From an uncultured Marvinbryantia sp. (GTDB lineage: Bacteria > Bacillota > Clostridia > Lachnospirales > Lachnospiraceae), in the NCBI GenBank assembly GCA_934394985.1, contig CAKRRF010000029.1, positions 1-28,906 on the forward strand: 28,906 nucleotides of DNA, written 5' to 3'. Under the pieces are notes generated by a model. It did not search any database and was not told where the DNA came from. It worked only from the letters and a program-made list of their open reading frames with translations. The position numbers were made by a program, and so were the translations under genes. This document shows, in pieces, positions 22,129 to 28,906 of the stretch. Every line of letters begins with the position of its first letter. Position 1 is the first letter of the stretch.

Positions 22129-23811
22129 TTATCCTTCATTCTCACTGATTACATAACCGGCAAGATTGTAAGCATGGTCGGAAATACGCTCCAGATTGCT
22201 GAGAATATCCAGAAAAGCCACACCGCTGGCCGGCTTGCAAAGCTGCTTTGCCATACGGTCAATATGCTGATCTCTCAGCTCATCTTCCATATCATCCACC
22301 CGTTCTTCATACTTTCCAACCAGAACAGCCTGATCGATATTGCCGGTACCAATTGCATGAATCGCACAGGAGAAGCTGTCTTTTACCAGACTCATCATCT
22401 CAGAAAGTTCACGCTCTGCCTCTTCAGAGAAAATGATTCTTCCTTCTGAATCCTCTCCATCTACCAGCTCTGCAATATTTTCTACATGATCTCCCACACG
22501 TTCAATATCACTTACCGAATAAAACAGATTTTTCACCAGTTCATGCTGCTTCTCTGTCAGTGACAAATTTTCGATCTCAACCAGATATTCTGTAATCAGT
22601 TCTTCCATTTTATTAATTGTCTTCTCAGTAGATAATACCTTGTCAATCAGGGCCTTGTCATAACTCATAACTGCCTGACAGGCATTTTTTAGATTCTCAT
22701 TGGCAATCTCACCCATGTGAACCACTTCTTTAATGGCATTCTCCACAGCAAAATCCGGGGATTTTAAGATACGACGATCCAGATGACGCAGGGTCGCTTT
22801 TGCATCGTTCTCTTCTGCCAGACGGTCGGCTTCGGTTTCTCTGACTACCAGTCCGGACAGCTTCACCAGTCCCATTGCAAACGGGAACTGTATGATAACA
22901 TCCACAATCTTTGCTCCTGTGTGGAATACAGAGATTCCCACACTGTCAATGGCTGTATGCGCAAAGCCCGGCATAATACGGAACAGAAGAAATCCTGCTG
23001 TTCCCAGCACAATGGCTCCTATCACATTGAAGATCAGGTGAATCGCTGCTACTCTCTTTGCATTTCTCTGCGCACCGATACTGGATAATACCGCCGGCAT
23101 ACAGGATCCGATGTCTGCGCCCAGACAGATGAATACTGCTGCACTGGTAGTAACCGCACCACTGGTGGCTGCCAGAGTCTGAAGGACACCGACAGACGCT
23201 GATGAACTCTGCATAATCACAGTCACGATCAGACCGACTGCGATACCAAGAAGCGGATTATTTCCTACTGCCATAAATGCATTGGTGATGATCGGGGAAT
23301 CCATATAGCTCTTAGCTGCAGTTCCCATATAATCCAGACCAATGAACAGAAGACCAAGACCGATCAGGATCTCTGCAATCGTCTTCTTTTTGGATGACTT
23401 GGAAAATACAGTGATAAATACGCCGATTCCAAGAATCAATGGGGCATACAGTGATGGAGACATTGCCTTAAAACTGTCCCCCAACTGACCCAATGACACA
23501 ATCCATGCTGTGATACAGGTACCGATATTGGCACCCATGATCACTCCTACTGCCTGCGGAAGGCTCATAATGCCTGCATTTACAAATCCAAGAACCATGA
23601 CGGTAGTGGCACCACTGCTCTGTATGATAGCAGTCAGTCCCGCACCAACCAGAACTGCCACCAGACGGTTGTTTGTCAGGATCCCAAGCAATTCCTGCAT
23701 CTTGCTTCCTGCGGACTTCTGAATACCGCCGGACATGGCATGCATTCCATACAGGAACATTCCGAGACCTCCAATGAACATAAACAGATTCGAGACGTCA
23801 TTTATCGACAT
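22129..23811 (-). CDS. Na+/phosphate cotransporter with C-terminal PhoU-like domain
   Basis: A 560-residue membrane carrier of the NptA/PF02690 type, predicted to import phosphate with sodium. Two inverted half-repeats each carry a glutamine-serine signature: AIIQSSGATTVMV (about 61-73) and VIMQSSSASVGVL (about 200). Around ten hydrophobic segments fill residues 5-325. From about 345 to 555 it is soluble and helical with PhoU-like patterns (FSVSDIERVGDHVENIAELV and LERISDHAYNLAGYV), probably controlling flux. Ribosome site GGGGGAT. The gene has 86 bases between it and mgsA. Confidence 0.93.
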   Translation of the reverse strand: MSINDVSNLFMFIGGLGMFLYGMHAMSGGIQKSAGSKMQELLGILTNNRLVAVLVGAGLTAIIQSSGATTVMVLGFVNAGIMSLPQAVGVIMGANIGTCITAWIVSLGQLGDSFKAMSPSLYAPLILGIGVFITVFSKSSKKKTIAEILIGLGLLFIGLDYMGTAAKSYMDSPIITNAFMAVGNNPLLGIAVGLIVTVIMQSSSASVGVLQTLAATSGAVTTSAAVFICLGADIGSCMPAVLSSIGAQRNAKRVAAIHLIFNVIGAIVLGTAGFLLFRIMPGFAHTAIDSVGISVFHTGAKIVDVIIQFPFAMGLVKLSGLVVRETEADRLAEENDAKATLRHLDRRILKSPDFAVENAIKEVVHMGEIANENLKNACQAVMSYDKALIDKVLSTEKTINKMEELITEYLVEIENLSLTEKQHELVKNLFYSVSDIERVGDHVENIAELVDGEDSEGRIIFSEEAERELSEMMSLVKDSFSCAIHAIGTGNIDQAVLVGKYEERVDDMEDELRDQHIDRMAKQLCKPASGVAFLDILSNLERISDHAYNLAGYVISENEG

Positions 23812-23897
23812 AAGTTATCCCCCTGATTTTCGTATTCTGTAAATCATAAGTTATTTTTCAGCAGGTACCTCATACTGCCCGCTGAATAGCTCTGTTG

Positions 23898-24290
23898 TTA
23901 CACAATGTTTCTCCAGTCCAGATCTCCGTTGGAAAGTCCCAGCAACAGAGATTCTGCTGTAGCGATATTCGTCGCAATCGGGATATTATATTTATCGCAA
24001 CATCTGGTAATACTGTCTATGTCTGCCTGACGTGGATCATAAAGCAGTGGATTATAAAAGAAAATGACCATATCCATATCATTACGCTCGATCATCTCCG
24101 TGAACTGCTTATCTCCGCCGACTGCTCCCGGTAAAAACTTGTGTACTCTCAGGTTTGTTACCTCTTCGATTCGTCTGCCTGTGCCGCCTGTTGCATATAA
24201 TTCATGTTTGCTGAGTATTCTTTTATAAGCAAGGCAAAAGTTCTCCATAAGGCTTTTTTTGCTGTTATGTGCAATAAATCCTATTTTCAT
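23898..24290 (-). CDS. mgsA: Methylglyoxal synthase with altered active-site residues
   Basis: Would convert dihydroxyacetone phosphate to methylglyoxal plus phosphate, a bypass of lower glycolysis when phosphate is scarce. It has 130 residues, near normal. Conserved features are FIAHN, ELYATGGTG, GGDKQ (D60, equivalent to catalytic Asp71 of the E. coli enzyme), FFYNPL and IPIATNIATAESL. Compared with E. coli, Asp20 is N9, Asp91 is N80 and His98 is R87, while Asp71 and Asp101 (D60, D90) remain. It may still be active or may be a divergent subtype. Its neighbour is a phosphate transporter, which fits the enzyme's known phosphate link. Good promoter at 24332-24360. Confidence 0.85.
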   Translation of the reverse strand: MKIGFIAHNSKKSLMENFCLAYKRILSKHELYATGGTGRRIEEVTNLRVHKFLPGAVGGDKQFTEMIERNDMDMVIFFYNPLLYDPRQADIDSITRCCDKYNIPIATNIATAESLLLGLSNGDLDWRNIV

Positions 24291-24331
24291 ATATTCATCC
24301 CTTTCCCCGAATTAGCCCATATTACTTTTCA

Positions 24332-24360
24332 AGTATACCATCATTTTTTTGTAATAGCAA
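24332..24360 (-). promoter_or_regulatory. Promoter of mgsA
   Basis: On the minus strand TTGCTA (24355-24360) and TATACT (24332-24337) are 17 bases apart, with TG in the extended -10 position. It lies about 42 bases ahead of the mgsA start and may also serve the Na/Pi cotransporter, rsmD and coaD genes downstream. Confidence 0.65.
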
Positions 24361-24394
24361 ATACATTTTGTTCCGTTTCATGCAACAACTGCCA

Positions 24395-24423
24395 GTTTAA
24401 GTTTTTTCATATTCCACATACTA
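24395..24423 (+). promoter_or_regulatory. Candidate sigma-G promoter of the SASP gene
   Basis: GTTTA (24395-24399) and CATACTA (24417-24423) are 17 bases apart. This fits the forespore sigma-G form (G-x-A-T-R then CAT-x-x-TA) at all but one position. It lies about 50 bases before the SASP start, as expected for a forespore gene. Confidence 0.4.
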
Positions 24424-24472
24424 TTCTCGCAATACAAAATTGCAAATAACCAGTACAAAGGAGGTAACAGTC

Positions 24473-24697
24473 ATGAGTAGTCGTTCATCTAATACCACAG
24501 CGGTTCCCGAGGCAAAAGGTGCATTAGACCGTTTCAAATATGAGGTGGCCAGCGAACTGGGAGTTCCGCTTACGAATGGTTATAACGGAAACCTGACTTC
24601 CAAACAGAATGGTTCTGTCGGTGGTTATATGGTGAAAAAAATGATCGAAGAACAGGAAAGACAGATGAGCAGCAAATCCCAGAATTCTATGCAGTAA
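24473..24697 (+). CDS. Alpha/beta-type small acid-soluble spore protein
   Basis: A 74-residue DNA-coating protein of dormant spores that protects DNA and supplies amino acids at germination. It has the family halves GALDRFKYEVASELGV (including the region cut by GPR protease) and LTSKQNGSVGGYMVKKMIEEQERQM. The start is ATG 24473, with a near-perfect AAAGGAGGT 8 bases ahead; the upstream in-frame extension lacks this. It is transcribed alone on the plus strand and ends at a strong terminator. Its presence shows the host can form spores. Confidence 0.95.
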   Translation: MSSRSSNTTAVPEAKGALDRFKYEVASELGVPLTNGYNGNLTSKQNGSVGGYMVKKMIEEQERQMSSKSQNSMQ

Positions 24698-24719
24698 TCT
24701 GTGAAAATCGGGCAGATAA

Positions 24720-24752
24720 AAGGCAGGGGCCATATTGGTTCCTGCCTTTTCT
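24720..24752 (+). terminator. Bidirectional intrinsic terminator between SASP and recG genes
   Basis: AAAAGGCAGG (24720-24729) is the exact reverse complement of CCTGCCTTTT (24743-24752). The perfect 10-bp stem has A-rich and T-rich ends on both strands, so it can stop the SASP transcript and the recG transcript from opposite sides. Confidence 0.9.
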
Positions 24753-24756
24753 GAGC

Positions 24757-26814
24757 TTATAAACTGAGATTTTTCAGATCATGGTTCATATAAATGTCCA
24801 GCCTCTTTTTCAGATCTCTGTGATTCTCCCGTGCCAGCTCCGGATCCTCTCTGCGAATCCGTTCTGCTTCTTTTCCGGCATTTTTTAAGATCTGCGCGTC
24901 TGCGTAAATATCTCCGATTTTAAATTCCATGGCACCGCTCTGACGAACGCCCAGCAGTTCCCCCGGTCCACGCAGCTTCAGATCTTCATTTGCAATATAG
25001 AATCCGTCATTTGAACGATTCAGAATATCCAGACGTTTCTGATTCTGTCCGCTTTCACTGCCATTAATCATAATGCAGTAAGACTGATCGCCCCCTCTTC
25101 CTACGCGTCCGCGCAGCTGATGAAGTTGAGCCAGTCCGAAACGCTCTGCATTTTCAATCATCATGACTGTCGCATTTGGCACATTTACCCCCACCTCTAC
25201 CACTGTGGTGGATACCAGTACCTGAATCTGATTTTCCAAAAATCTCTGCATGATTTCATTTTTTTCTTTTGGTTTCATCTTGCCGTGCAAATATTCCACA
25301 CAAATCTGTGGCGGAAGCTGTTCTTTGAGTTTTTCTGTATAAGAAATAACATCTTCAGCTTCTATCATTTCGCTTTCTTCCACCATCGGGCAGATCACAT
25401 ATGCCTGATGGCCTGCCAGTACCTCTTTTGTGATAAAATCATAGGCTTTTTTTCGATAAGATGTGTTTACCACACAGTTTTTGATCGGAATACGGTTGGA
25501 CGGCAGTTCATCAATGGTGGATATTTCCAGATCACCATATAAAATCACTGCCAGTGTACGTGGAATCGGCGTAGCACTCATAACCATGGTATGGGGCATT
25601 TTTCCTGCTTTTTCACCGAGTGCTTCTCTCTGGCGGACGCCAAAACGATGCTGTTCGTCAGTGATCACAAGCCCCAGCCGGTCAAATACCACTTTTTCCT
25701 GGATGACAGCATGTGTCCCAATCACCACATCCACTTCATGCGCAGCGATTTTTTCATATGCTTCTCTTTTTTGTCTGGCTGTCATAGATCCGGTAAGTAA
25801 AACTGCCCGAACCGGTAGATTCTGCTCAGCAGCCAGACGACAGAATGCATCAAAATGTTGATTTGCCAGCACCTCTGTCGGCACCATCAGTGCGCTCTGT
25901 AGCAGATGTTTCGCTGCCAGTATCATCGCCAGAAATGCTATAATCGTCTTACCGGATCCCACATCTCCCTGAATCAGCCGGTTCATCGTGCTTTTTCCGC
26001 TCATATCCCGGCGGATCTCTTTCCATACCTGTCTCTGGGCACTGGTCAGTTCATATCCCAACCTGCCAATCACATCATCCAGTGGATCCTCCTCCACAGG
26101 AAATGGATTTTCCTGTTCTGAGGTCTGCTCTTTCCATGCCCTGATTGCCAGAATAAATAAGAAAAATTCATCAAATACCAGCCGTTCTCTGGCCAGCTTC
26201 AGATGATGCTCATCCTGTGGAAAATGTATTTCTTCCATGGCATAGTCATACGCTGCCAGATGATAGGTTTCTCGAATATCGGCCGGAAGGAAATCTCTGG
26301 ATAAATCCACGGATTCCATTGCCTGACGAATCAGCTTTGTCAACATATGATTCGTCACACCTTTCGTCAGCATATAGACCGGCTGTAAAGCCTTTTGCAG
26401 TTCTTCATATTGAGCCGGCGGATAGATCGCAGGCTGATCCAGCACCAGCATGGATCCTTTCTGGCTGATTTTTCCATAAAATACATACCACTGCCCGGAA
26501 ATCACAGTATTTTTCAGATACGGCATCCGAAACCATCTGGCCATAATACCGGCCTCTCCATCTCCAAGCTGTGCAGTCGTGATCTGCATCCGTTTTACAT
26601 ACTGCACGGAAAGTGGTCGTACAGCCTGTGCCAGGACGGCTACCGTCTGTCCTGCCTGCAGCTGTCCAATCGGTACCGGTGCTTCAAACTTTCGGTAATC
26701 TCGTGGATAGCAGGTCAGCAGATCGTCCAACGTACGGATCTCCAGCTTTTCCATTAGTTTTCTGGTTTTTTCGCCTACTCCTTTTAAGTTGTCAATCGTG
26801 GAAAATCTGTCCAT
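24757..26814 (-). CDS. recG: ATP-dependent DNA helicase RecG
   Basis: Branch-migrating helicase for stalled replication forks and recombination. It has 685 residues, normal length. An N-terminal wedge/OB domain (about 1-150) is followed by helicase core motifs: QGDVGSGKT (282-290), TEVLANQH, VITDEQHRFG (DEQH, 386-389), MSATPIPRTLA, and QLRGRVGRGGDQSYC. The C-terminal SNDGFYIANEDLKLRGPGELLG and QSG are RecG-typical. The order yloU-fakA-recG is conserved in Firmicutes. The gene is preceded by a 14-bp hairpin at 26828-26860. Confidence 0.97.
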   Translation of the reverse strand: MDRFSTIDNLKGVGEKTRKLMEKLEIRTLDDLLTCYPRDYRKFEAPVPIGQLQAGQTVAVLAQAVRPLSVQYVKRMQITTAQLGDGEAGIMARWFRMPYLKNTVISGQWYVFYGKISQKGSMLVLDQPAIYPPAQYEELQKALQPVYMLTKGVTNHMLTKLIRQAMESVDLSRDFLPADIRETYHLAAYDYAMEEIHFPQDEHHLKLARERLVFDEFFLFILAIRAWKEQTSEQENPFPVEEDPLDDVIGRLGYELTSAQRQVWKEIRRDMSGKSTMNRLIQGDVGSGKTIIAFLAMILAAKHLLQSALMVPTEVLANQHFDAFCRLAAEQNLPVRAVLLTGSMTARQKREAYEKIAAHEVDVVIGTHAVIQEKVVFDRLGLVITDEQHRFGVRQREALGEKAGKMPHTMVMSATPIPRTLAVILYGDLEISTIDELPSNRIPIKNCVVNTSYRKKAYDFITKEVLAGHQAYVICPMVEESEMIEAEDVISYTEKLKEQLPPQICVEYLHGKMKPKEKNEIMQRFLENQIQVLVSTTVVEVGVNVPNATVMMIENAERFGLAQLHQLRGRVGRGGDQSYCIMINGSESGQNQKRLDILNRSNDGFYIANEDLKLRGPGELLGVRQSGAMEFKIGDIYADAQILKNAGKEAERIRREDPELARENHRDLKKRLDIYMNHDLKNLSL

Positions 26815-26827
26815 TCTCTACTCCTGA

Positions 26828-26860
26828 AACAGGGTGGCAGATCCTGTCTGTCACCCTGTT
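26828..26860 (-). terminator. Hairpin between fakA and recG
   Basis: Arms 26828-26841 and 26847-26860 (AACAGGGTGGCAGA with TCTGTCACCCTGTT) form 14 pairs with one G-U and a five-base loop. Only three T follow on the transcribed strand, so it may attenuate rather than end transcription into recG, or protect RNA ends. Confidence 0.55.
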
Positions 26861-26882
26861 ATTTTACTGATATTGATCCTGT

Positions 26883-28544
26883 CTATTCAACGGACACTAC
26901 GTAATAGTAAATCGGCTGTCCGCCTTCGTACACTTCTACTTCACAGTCCGGATACTGCTCCTGAAGCTCATCCCCCAGTGCCTGTGCTGCTTCTTCTGTG
27001 ATATCTTCGCCATAGTATACACTGATCAGCTCAGAATCTTCATCTACCATCAATCCTATGGTTTCTTTTGTGATCTCTGCAATGTCCTTGCCGACTGCCA
27101 GAATGGAGTGATCACCGATACCCATGATATCTCCTTCTTTGATCTCTTTGTCATCGATGTGGGTATCACGTACCGCATAAGTAATCTGCCCTGTCTTCAC
27201 CATGGAAAGTGCCTCTTTCATGGTTTCTTCATTTTCTTCTGGTGTTCTGGTGGCATCAAAGCTGATAATCGCTGAAATACCCTGCGGAACTGTCTTTGTC
27301 GGAATGACGATTACTTTCTTATCTTCTGTCAGAGCCTGTGCCTGATTTGCCGCAAGAATAATATTCTTATTATTCGGGAAAATGAAGATCGTATCTGCAT
27401 TTACCTCTGCAATCGCATTCAGCATATCTTCTGTACTTGGATTCATGGTCTGTCCGCCTTCAATCAGATAATCCACACCCAGTCCTTTGAAGATTTCTCC
27501 GATGCCGTCTCCGATGCTGACTGAAATAAATCCTGTCTCTTTATGAGGCATTGCCGGTTTTGCAGCCTGTGCCGCTGCTAGTTTTTCTGCATCTTTGATC
27601 AGCTTTTCACGATGCTCTTCTCTCATATTGTCAATCTTCATACGGGAAAGTTCGCCATATGTTAGTGCCTTACTGATCGCTACACCCGGATCATTGGTAT
27701 GCACATGTACTTTTACAATCTCTTCATCTGATACGACTACAATAGAATCGCCGATACTTTCCAGAAATGCCTTAAACTTCTGCTCTTCTTCCTGTGACAT
27801 CGGCTTCTTTGTCATGATAATAAACTCGGTACAATAACCAAATTTGATATCTGCCTCTGTTCTGGTATCTGCCTGAACAGGTTCTCCCGTGCTCTGTGGC
27901 TTCTCAATGGTATAATCTACTTCCTTGCCAAGATATGCATCTAAAGCACCTTTCAGTACCTGAATCAATCCCTGTCCGCCTGAGTCTACCACACCTGCTT
28001 CTTTTAATACCGGAAGCATGTCCGGTGTCTTTGCAAGCACTTCTTCTGCATACTGTAATGCAGTCTTCAGAAGCTCTTCCATCTCCACATTCTCTGTCAG
28101 CGCCAGCTCTGTTGCCTTGTCCGCAAATCCTTTGGCTACCGTCAGAATGGTACCTTCTTTTGGCTTCATAACTGCCTTGTATGCAGTCGCAACTGCCTTC
28201 TGGAATGCCTCGGTGATGGCAATCACATCGATCTGCTGTGTATCACGAATCCCCTTGGTAAACCCTCTCAGAAGCTGTGAAAGAATCACACCAGAGTTAC
28301 CTCTTGCTCCTCTTAAAGAGCCTGAGGAAATGGCCTTTGCCAGTGTCTCCATGTTCACGATCTCCAGACGTGCCACTTCTGTTGCTGCTGACATAATCGT
28401 CAGCGTCATATTGGTACCTGTATCTCCGTCAGGAACCGGAAATACATTCAGTTCATTAATCCACTCTTTATTTGCCTCCAGGTTCTTGGCACCTGCCAGG
28501 AACATTTTTGCGCAAAGTTCGGCATTTATCGTACTATTACCCAC
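26883..28544 (-). CDS. fakA: DAK2-domain fatty-acid kinase, ATP-binding subunit (YloV)
   Basis: The kinase subunit that works with a DegV-like FakB fatty-acid carrier to make acyl phosphates for phospholipid synthesis. It has 553 residues, typical length. The DhaL/DAK2 domain (about 1-200) has Mg-ATP motif FPVPDGDTGTNM (35-46), SGSLRGARGNSGVILSQLL and DSGGQGL. A middle domain (about 230-320) carries VHVHTNDPG and the C-terminal half has a DegV-like fold (FISVSIGDG, EGGQTMNPSTEDM). The start is GTG at 28544 with AAGGAGG 10 bases ahead. It lies 15 bases after the YloU-like gene. Confidence 0.94.
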   Translation of the reverse strand: MGNSTINAELCAKMFLAGAKNLEANKEWINELNVFPVPDGDTGTNMTLTIMSAATEVARLEIVNMETLAKAISSGSLRGARGNSGVILSQLLRGFTKGIRDTQQIDVIAITEAFQKAVATAYKAVMKPKEGTILTVAKGFADKATELALTENVEMEELLKTALQYAEEVLAKTPDMLPVLKEAGVVDSGGQGLIQVLKGALDAYLGKEVDYTIEKPQSTGEPVQADTRTEADIKFGYCTEFIIMTKKPMSQEEEQKFKAFLESIGDSIVVVSDEEIVKVHVHTNDPGVAISKALTYGELSRMKIDNMREEHREKLIKDAEKLAAAQAAKPAMPHKETGFISVSIGDGIGEIFKGLGVDYLIEGGQTMNPSTEDMLNAIAEVNADTIFIFPNNKNIILAANQAQALTEDKKVIVIPTKTVPQGISAIISFDATRTPEENEETMKEALSMVKTGQITYAVRDTHIDDKEIKEGDIMGIGDHSILAVGKDIAEITKETIGLMVDEDSELISVYYGEDITEEAAQALGDELQEQYPDCEVEVYEGGQPIYYYVVSVE

Positions 28545-28559
28545 TTCTTGCGGTCCTCC

Positions 28560-28906
28560 TTAATCAATTGCTCTTACGCCTTCTACATAAATGTTTAACT
28601 TATCGATCTCCATACCTGTAAATTCCTGTACGCGATACTTTACATTTTCCATCAAATTCTCGCATACTGCTGTAATATTTACTCCATATGAAACAATCAC
28701 ATGAAAATCAAGGGAAATCCGATTATCTTCCCCAATCGTTACATTGATTCCATGTTTTAAGCTGTCACGCTTAAGCAATCTTACAAGACCGTCCTTCATG
28801 CTGAATGCAGCCATACCGACTATTCCGAAACATTCTACTGCCACACTGCCTGCATAGGTCGCTATAACATCTAAATCAATCGAAATCGAACCAAGTTCGT
28901 TATTCA
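28560..28906 (-). CDS. Asp23/Gls24 (YloU) family protein, N-terminus at window edge
   Basis: Small envelope-stress-type protein of the Asp23/Gls24 family. Translation on the minus strand gives NNELGSISIDLDVIATYAGS from the first full codon, matching the family start; the last two bases of the window are TG read in that direction, so the ATG is cut by one base. The body has ECFGIVGMAAF, RDSLKHGINVTI, ISLDFHVIVSYGVNI, and VQEFTGMEIDKLNIYVEGV. About 117 residues total. The visible GTG at 28844 is internal. It sits 15 bases before fakA, the yloU-yloV order known in Bacillus. Confidence 0.9.
   Translation of the reverse strand, partial: NNELGSISIDLDVIATYAGSVAVECFGIVGMAAFSMKDGLVRLLKRDSLKHGINVTIGEDNRISLDFHVIVSYGVNITAVCENLMENVKYRVQEFTGMEIDKLNIYVEGVRAID

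Noticed and set aside
21424..22449. 341-codon plus-strand frame across coaD, rsmD and the Na/Pi gene
   Set aside because: It crosses three real genes on the other strand and has cysteine- and isoleucine-rich antisense composition.
23830..23897. Terminator between mgsA and the Na/Pi gene
   Set aside because: An 8-bp hairpin (TTCAGC/GCTGAA arms) is present near 23855-23886, but no T-tract follows on the transcribed strand, so read-through is likely.

Overview
The window looks like a chromosomal segment of a spore-forming, Gram-positive clostridial gut bacterium, most likely Lachnospiraceae (Blautia/Dorea-like). This is inferred from protein style (short HisG with HisZ, FakA/YloU next to RecG, an alpha/beta-type SASP, lysine-rich Ig-like surface proteins), AGGAGG-type ribosome binding sites and moderate GC. 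Almost every gene is on the minus strand, so transcription runs from high to low coordinates. There are no rRNA or tRNA genes, no insertion sequences and no CRISPR-cas.

Region 1 (1-6160) is the 5' part of an exopolysaccharide/capsule operon. In transcription order it holds a promoter, a long leader with a cyclic-di-GMP-I (GEMM-I) riboswitch and an intrinsic terminator, then cpsB-type phosphatase, a 40-residue membrane peptide, an LCP-family ligase, a Wzz/CpsC-type regulator, a CpsD tyrosine kinase, a second structured leader, a secreted lysine-rich Ig-like protein, a 58-residue gene remnant and a polyprenyl-phosphate sugar transferase cut by the window edge. The likely logic is that c-di-GMP sets read-through, CpsB/CpsC/CpsD control chain assembly, the sugar transferase starts the repeat unit, and LCP may anchor the product to the wall.

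Region 2 (6188-11310) is a histidine operon, hisZ-hisG-hisD-hisB followed by a HisF-like/HisI/HisE-remnant fusion. It has a perfect consensus promoter before hisZ and a strong internal promoter before hisG. The HisE part of the fusion lacks its catalytic core.

Region 3 (11304-17944) holds recU, an RluA-type pseudouridine synthase, a 450-bp tandem array of hairpin repeats, then a four-gene operon: small alarmone synthetase, RsuA-type pseudouridine synthase, YgiQ-type radical SAM protein and a small membrane protein. Two of these genes carry in-frame 36-bp tandem repeats.

Region 4 (17895-20372) has a divergent YlbJ-like membrane protein, an AT-rich nuclease-like gene flanked by tandem repeats, a second copy of the 62-bp-period hairpin array, and an unusual pair of mutually exclusive 13-bp hairpins.

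Region 5 (20373-28906) is mostly housekeeping: a coiled-coil protein, coaD, rsmD, a Na/Pi cotransporter, methylglyoxal synthase with unusual active-site residues, a SASP gene, recG, fakA and yloU (the last missing only its first base or so).
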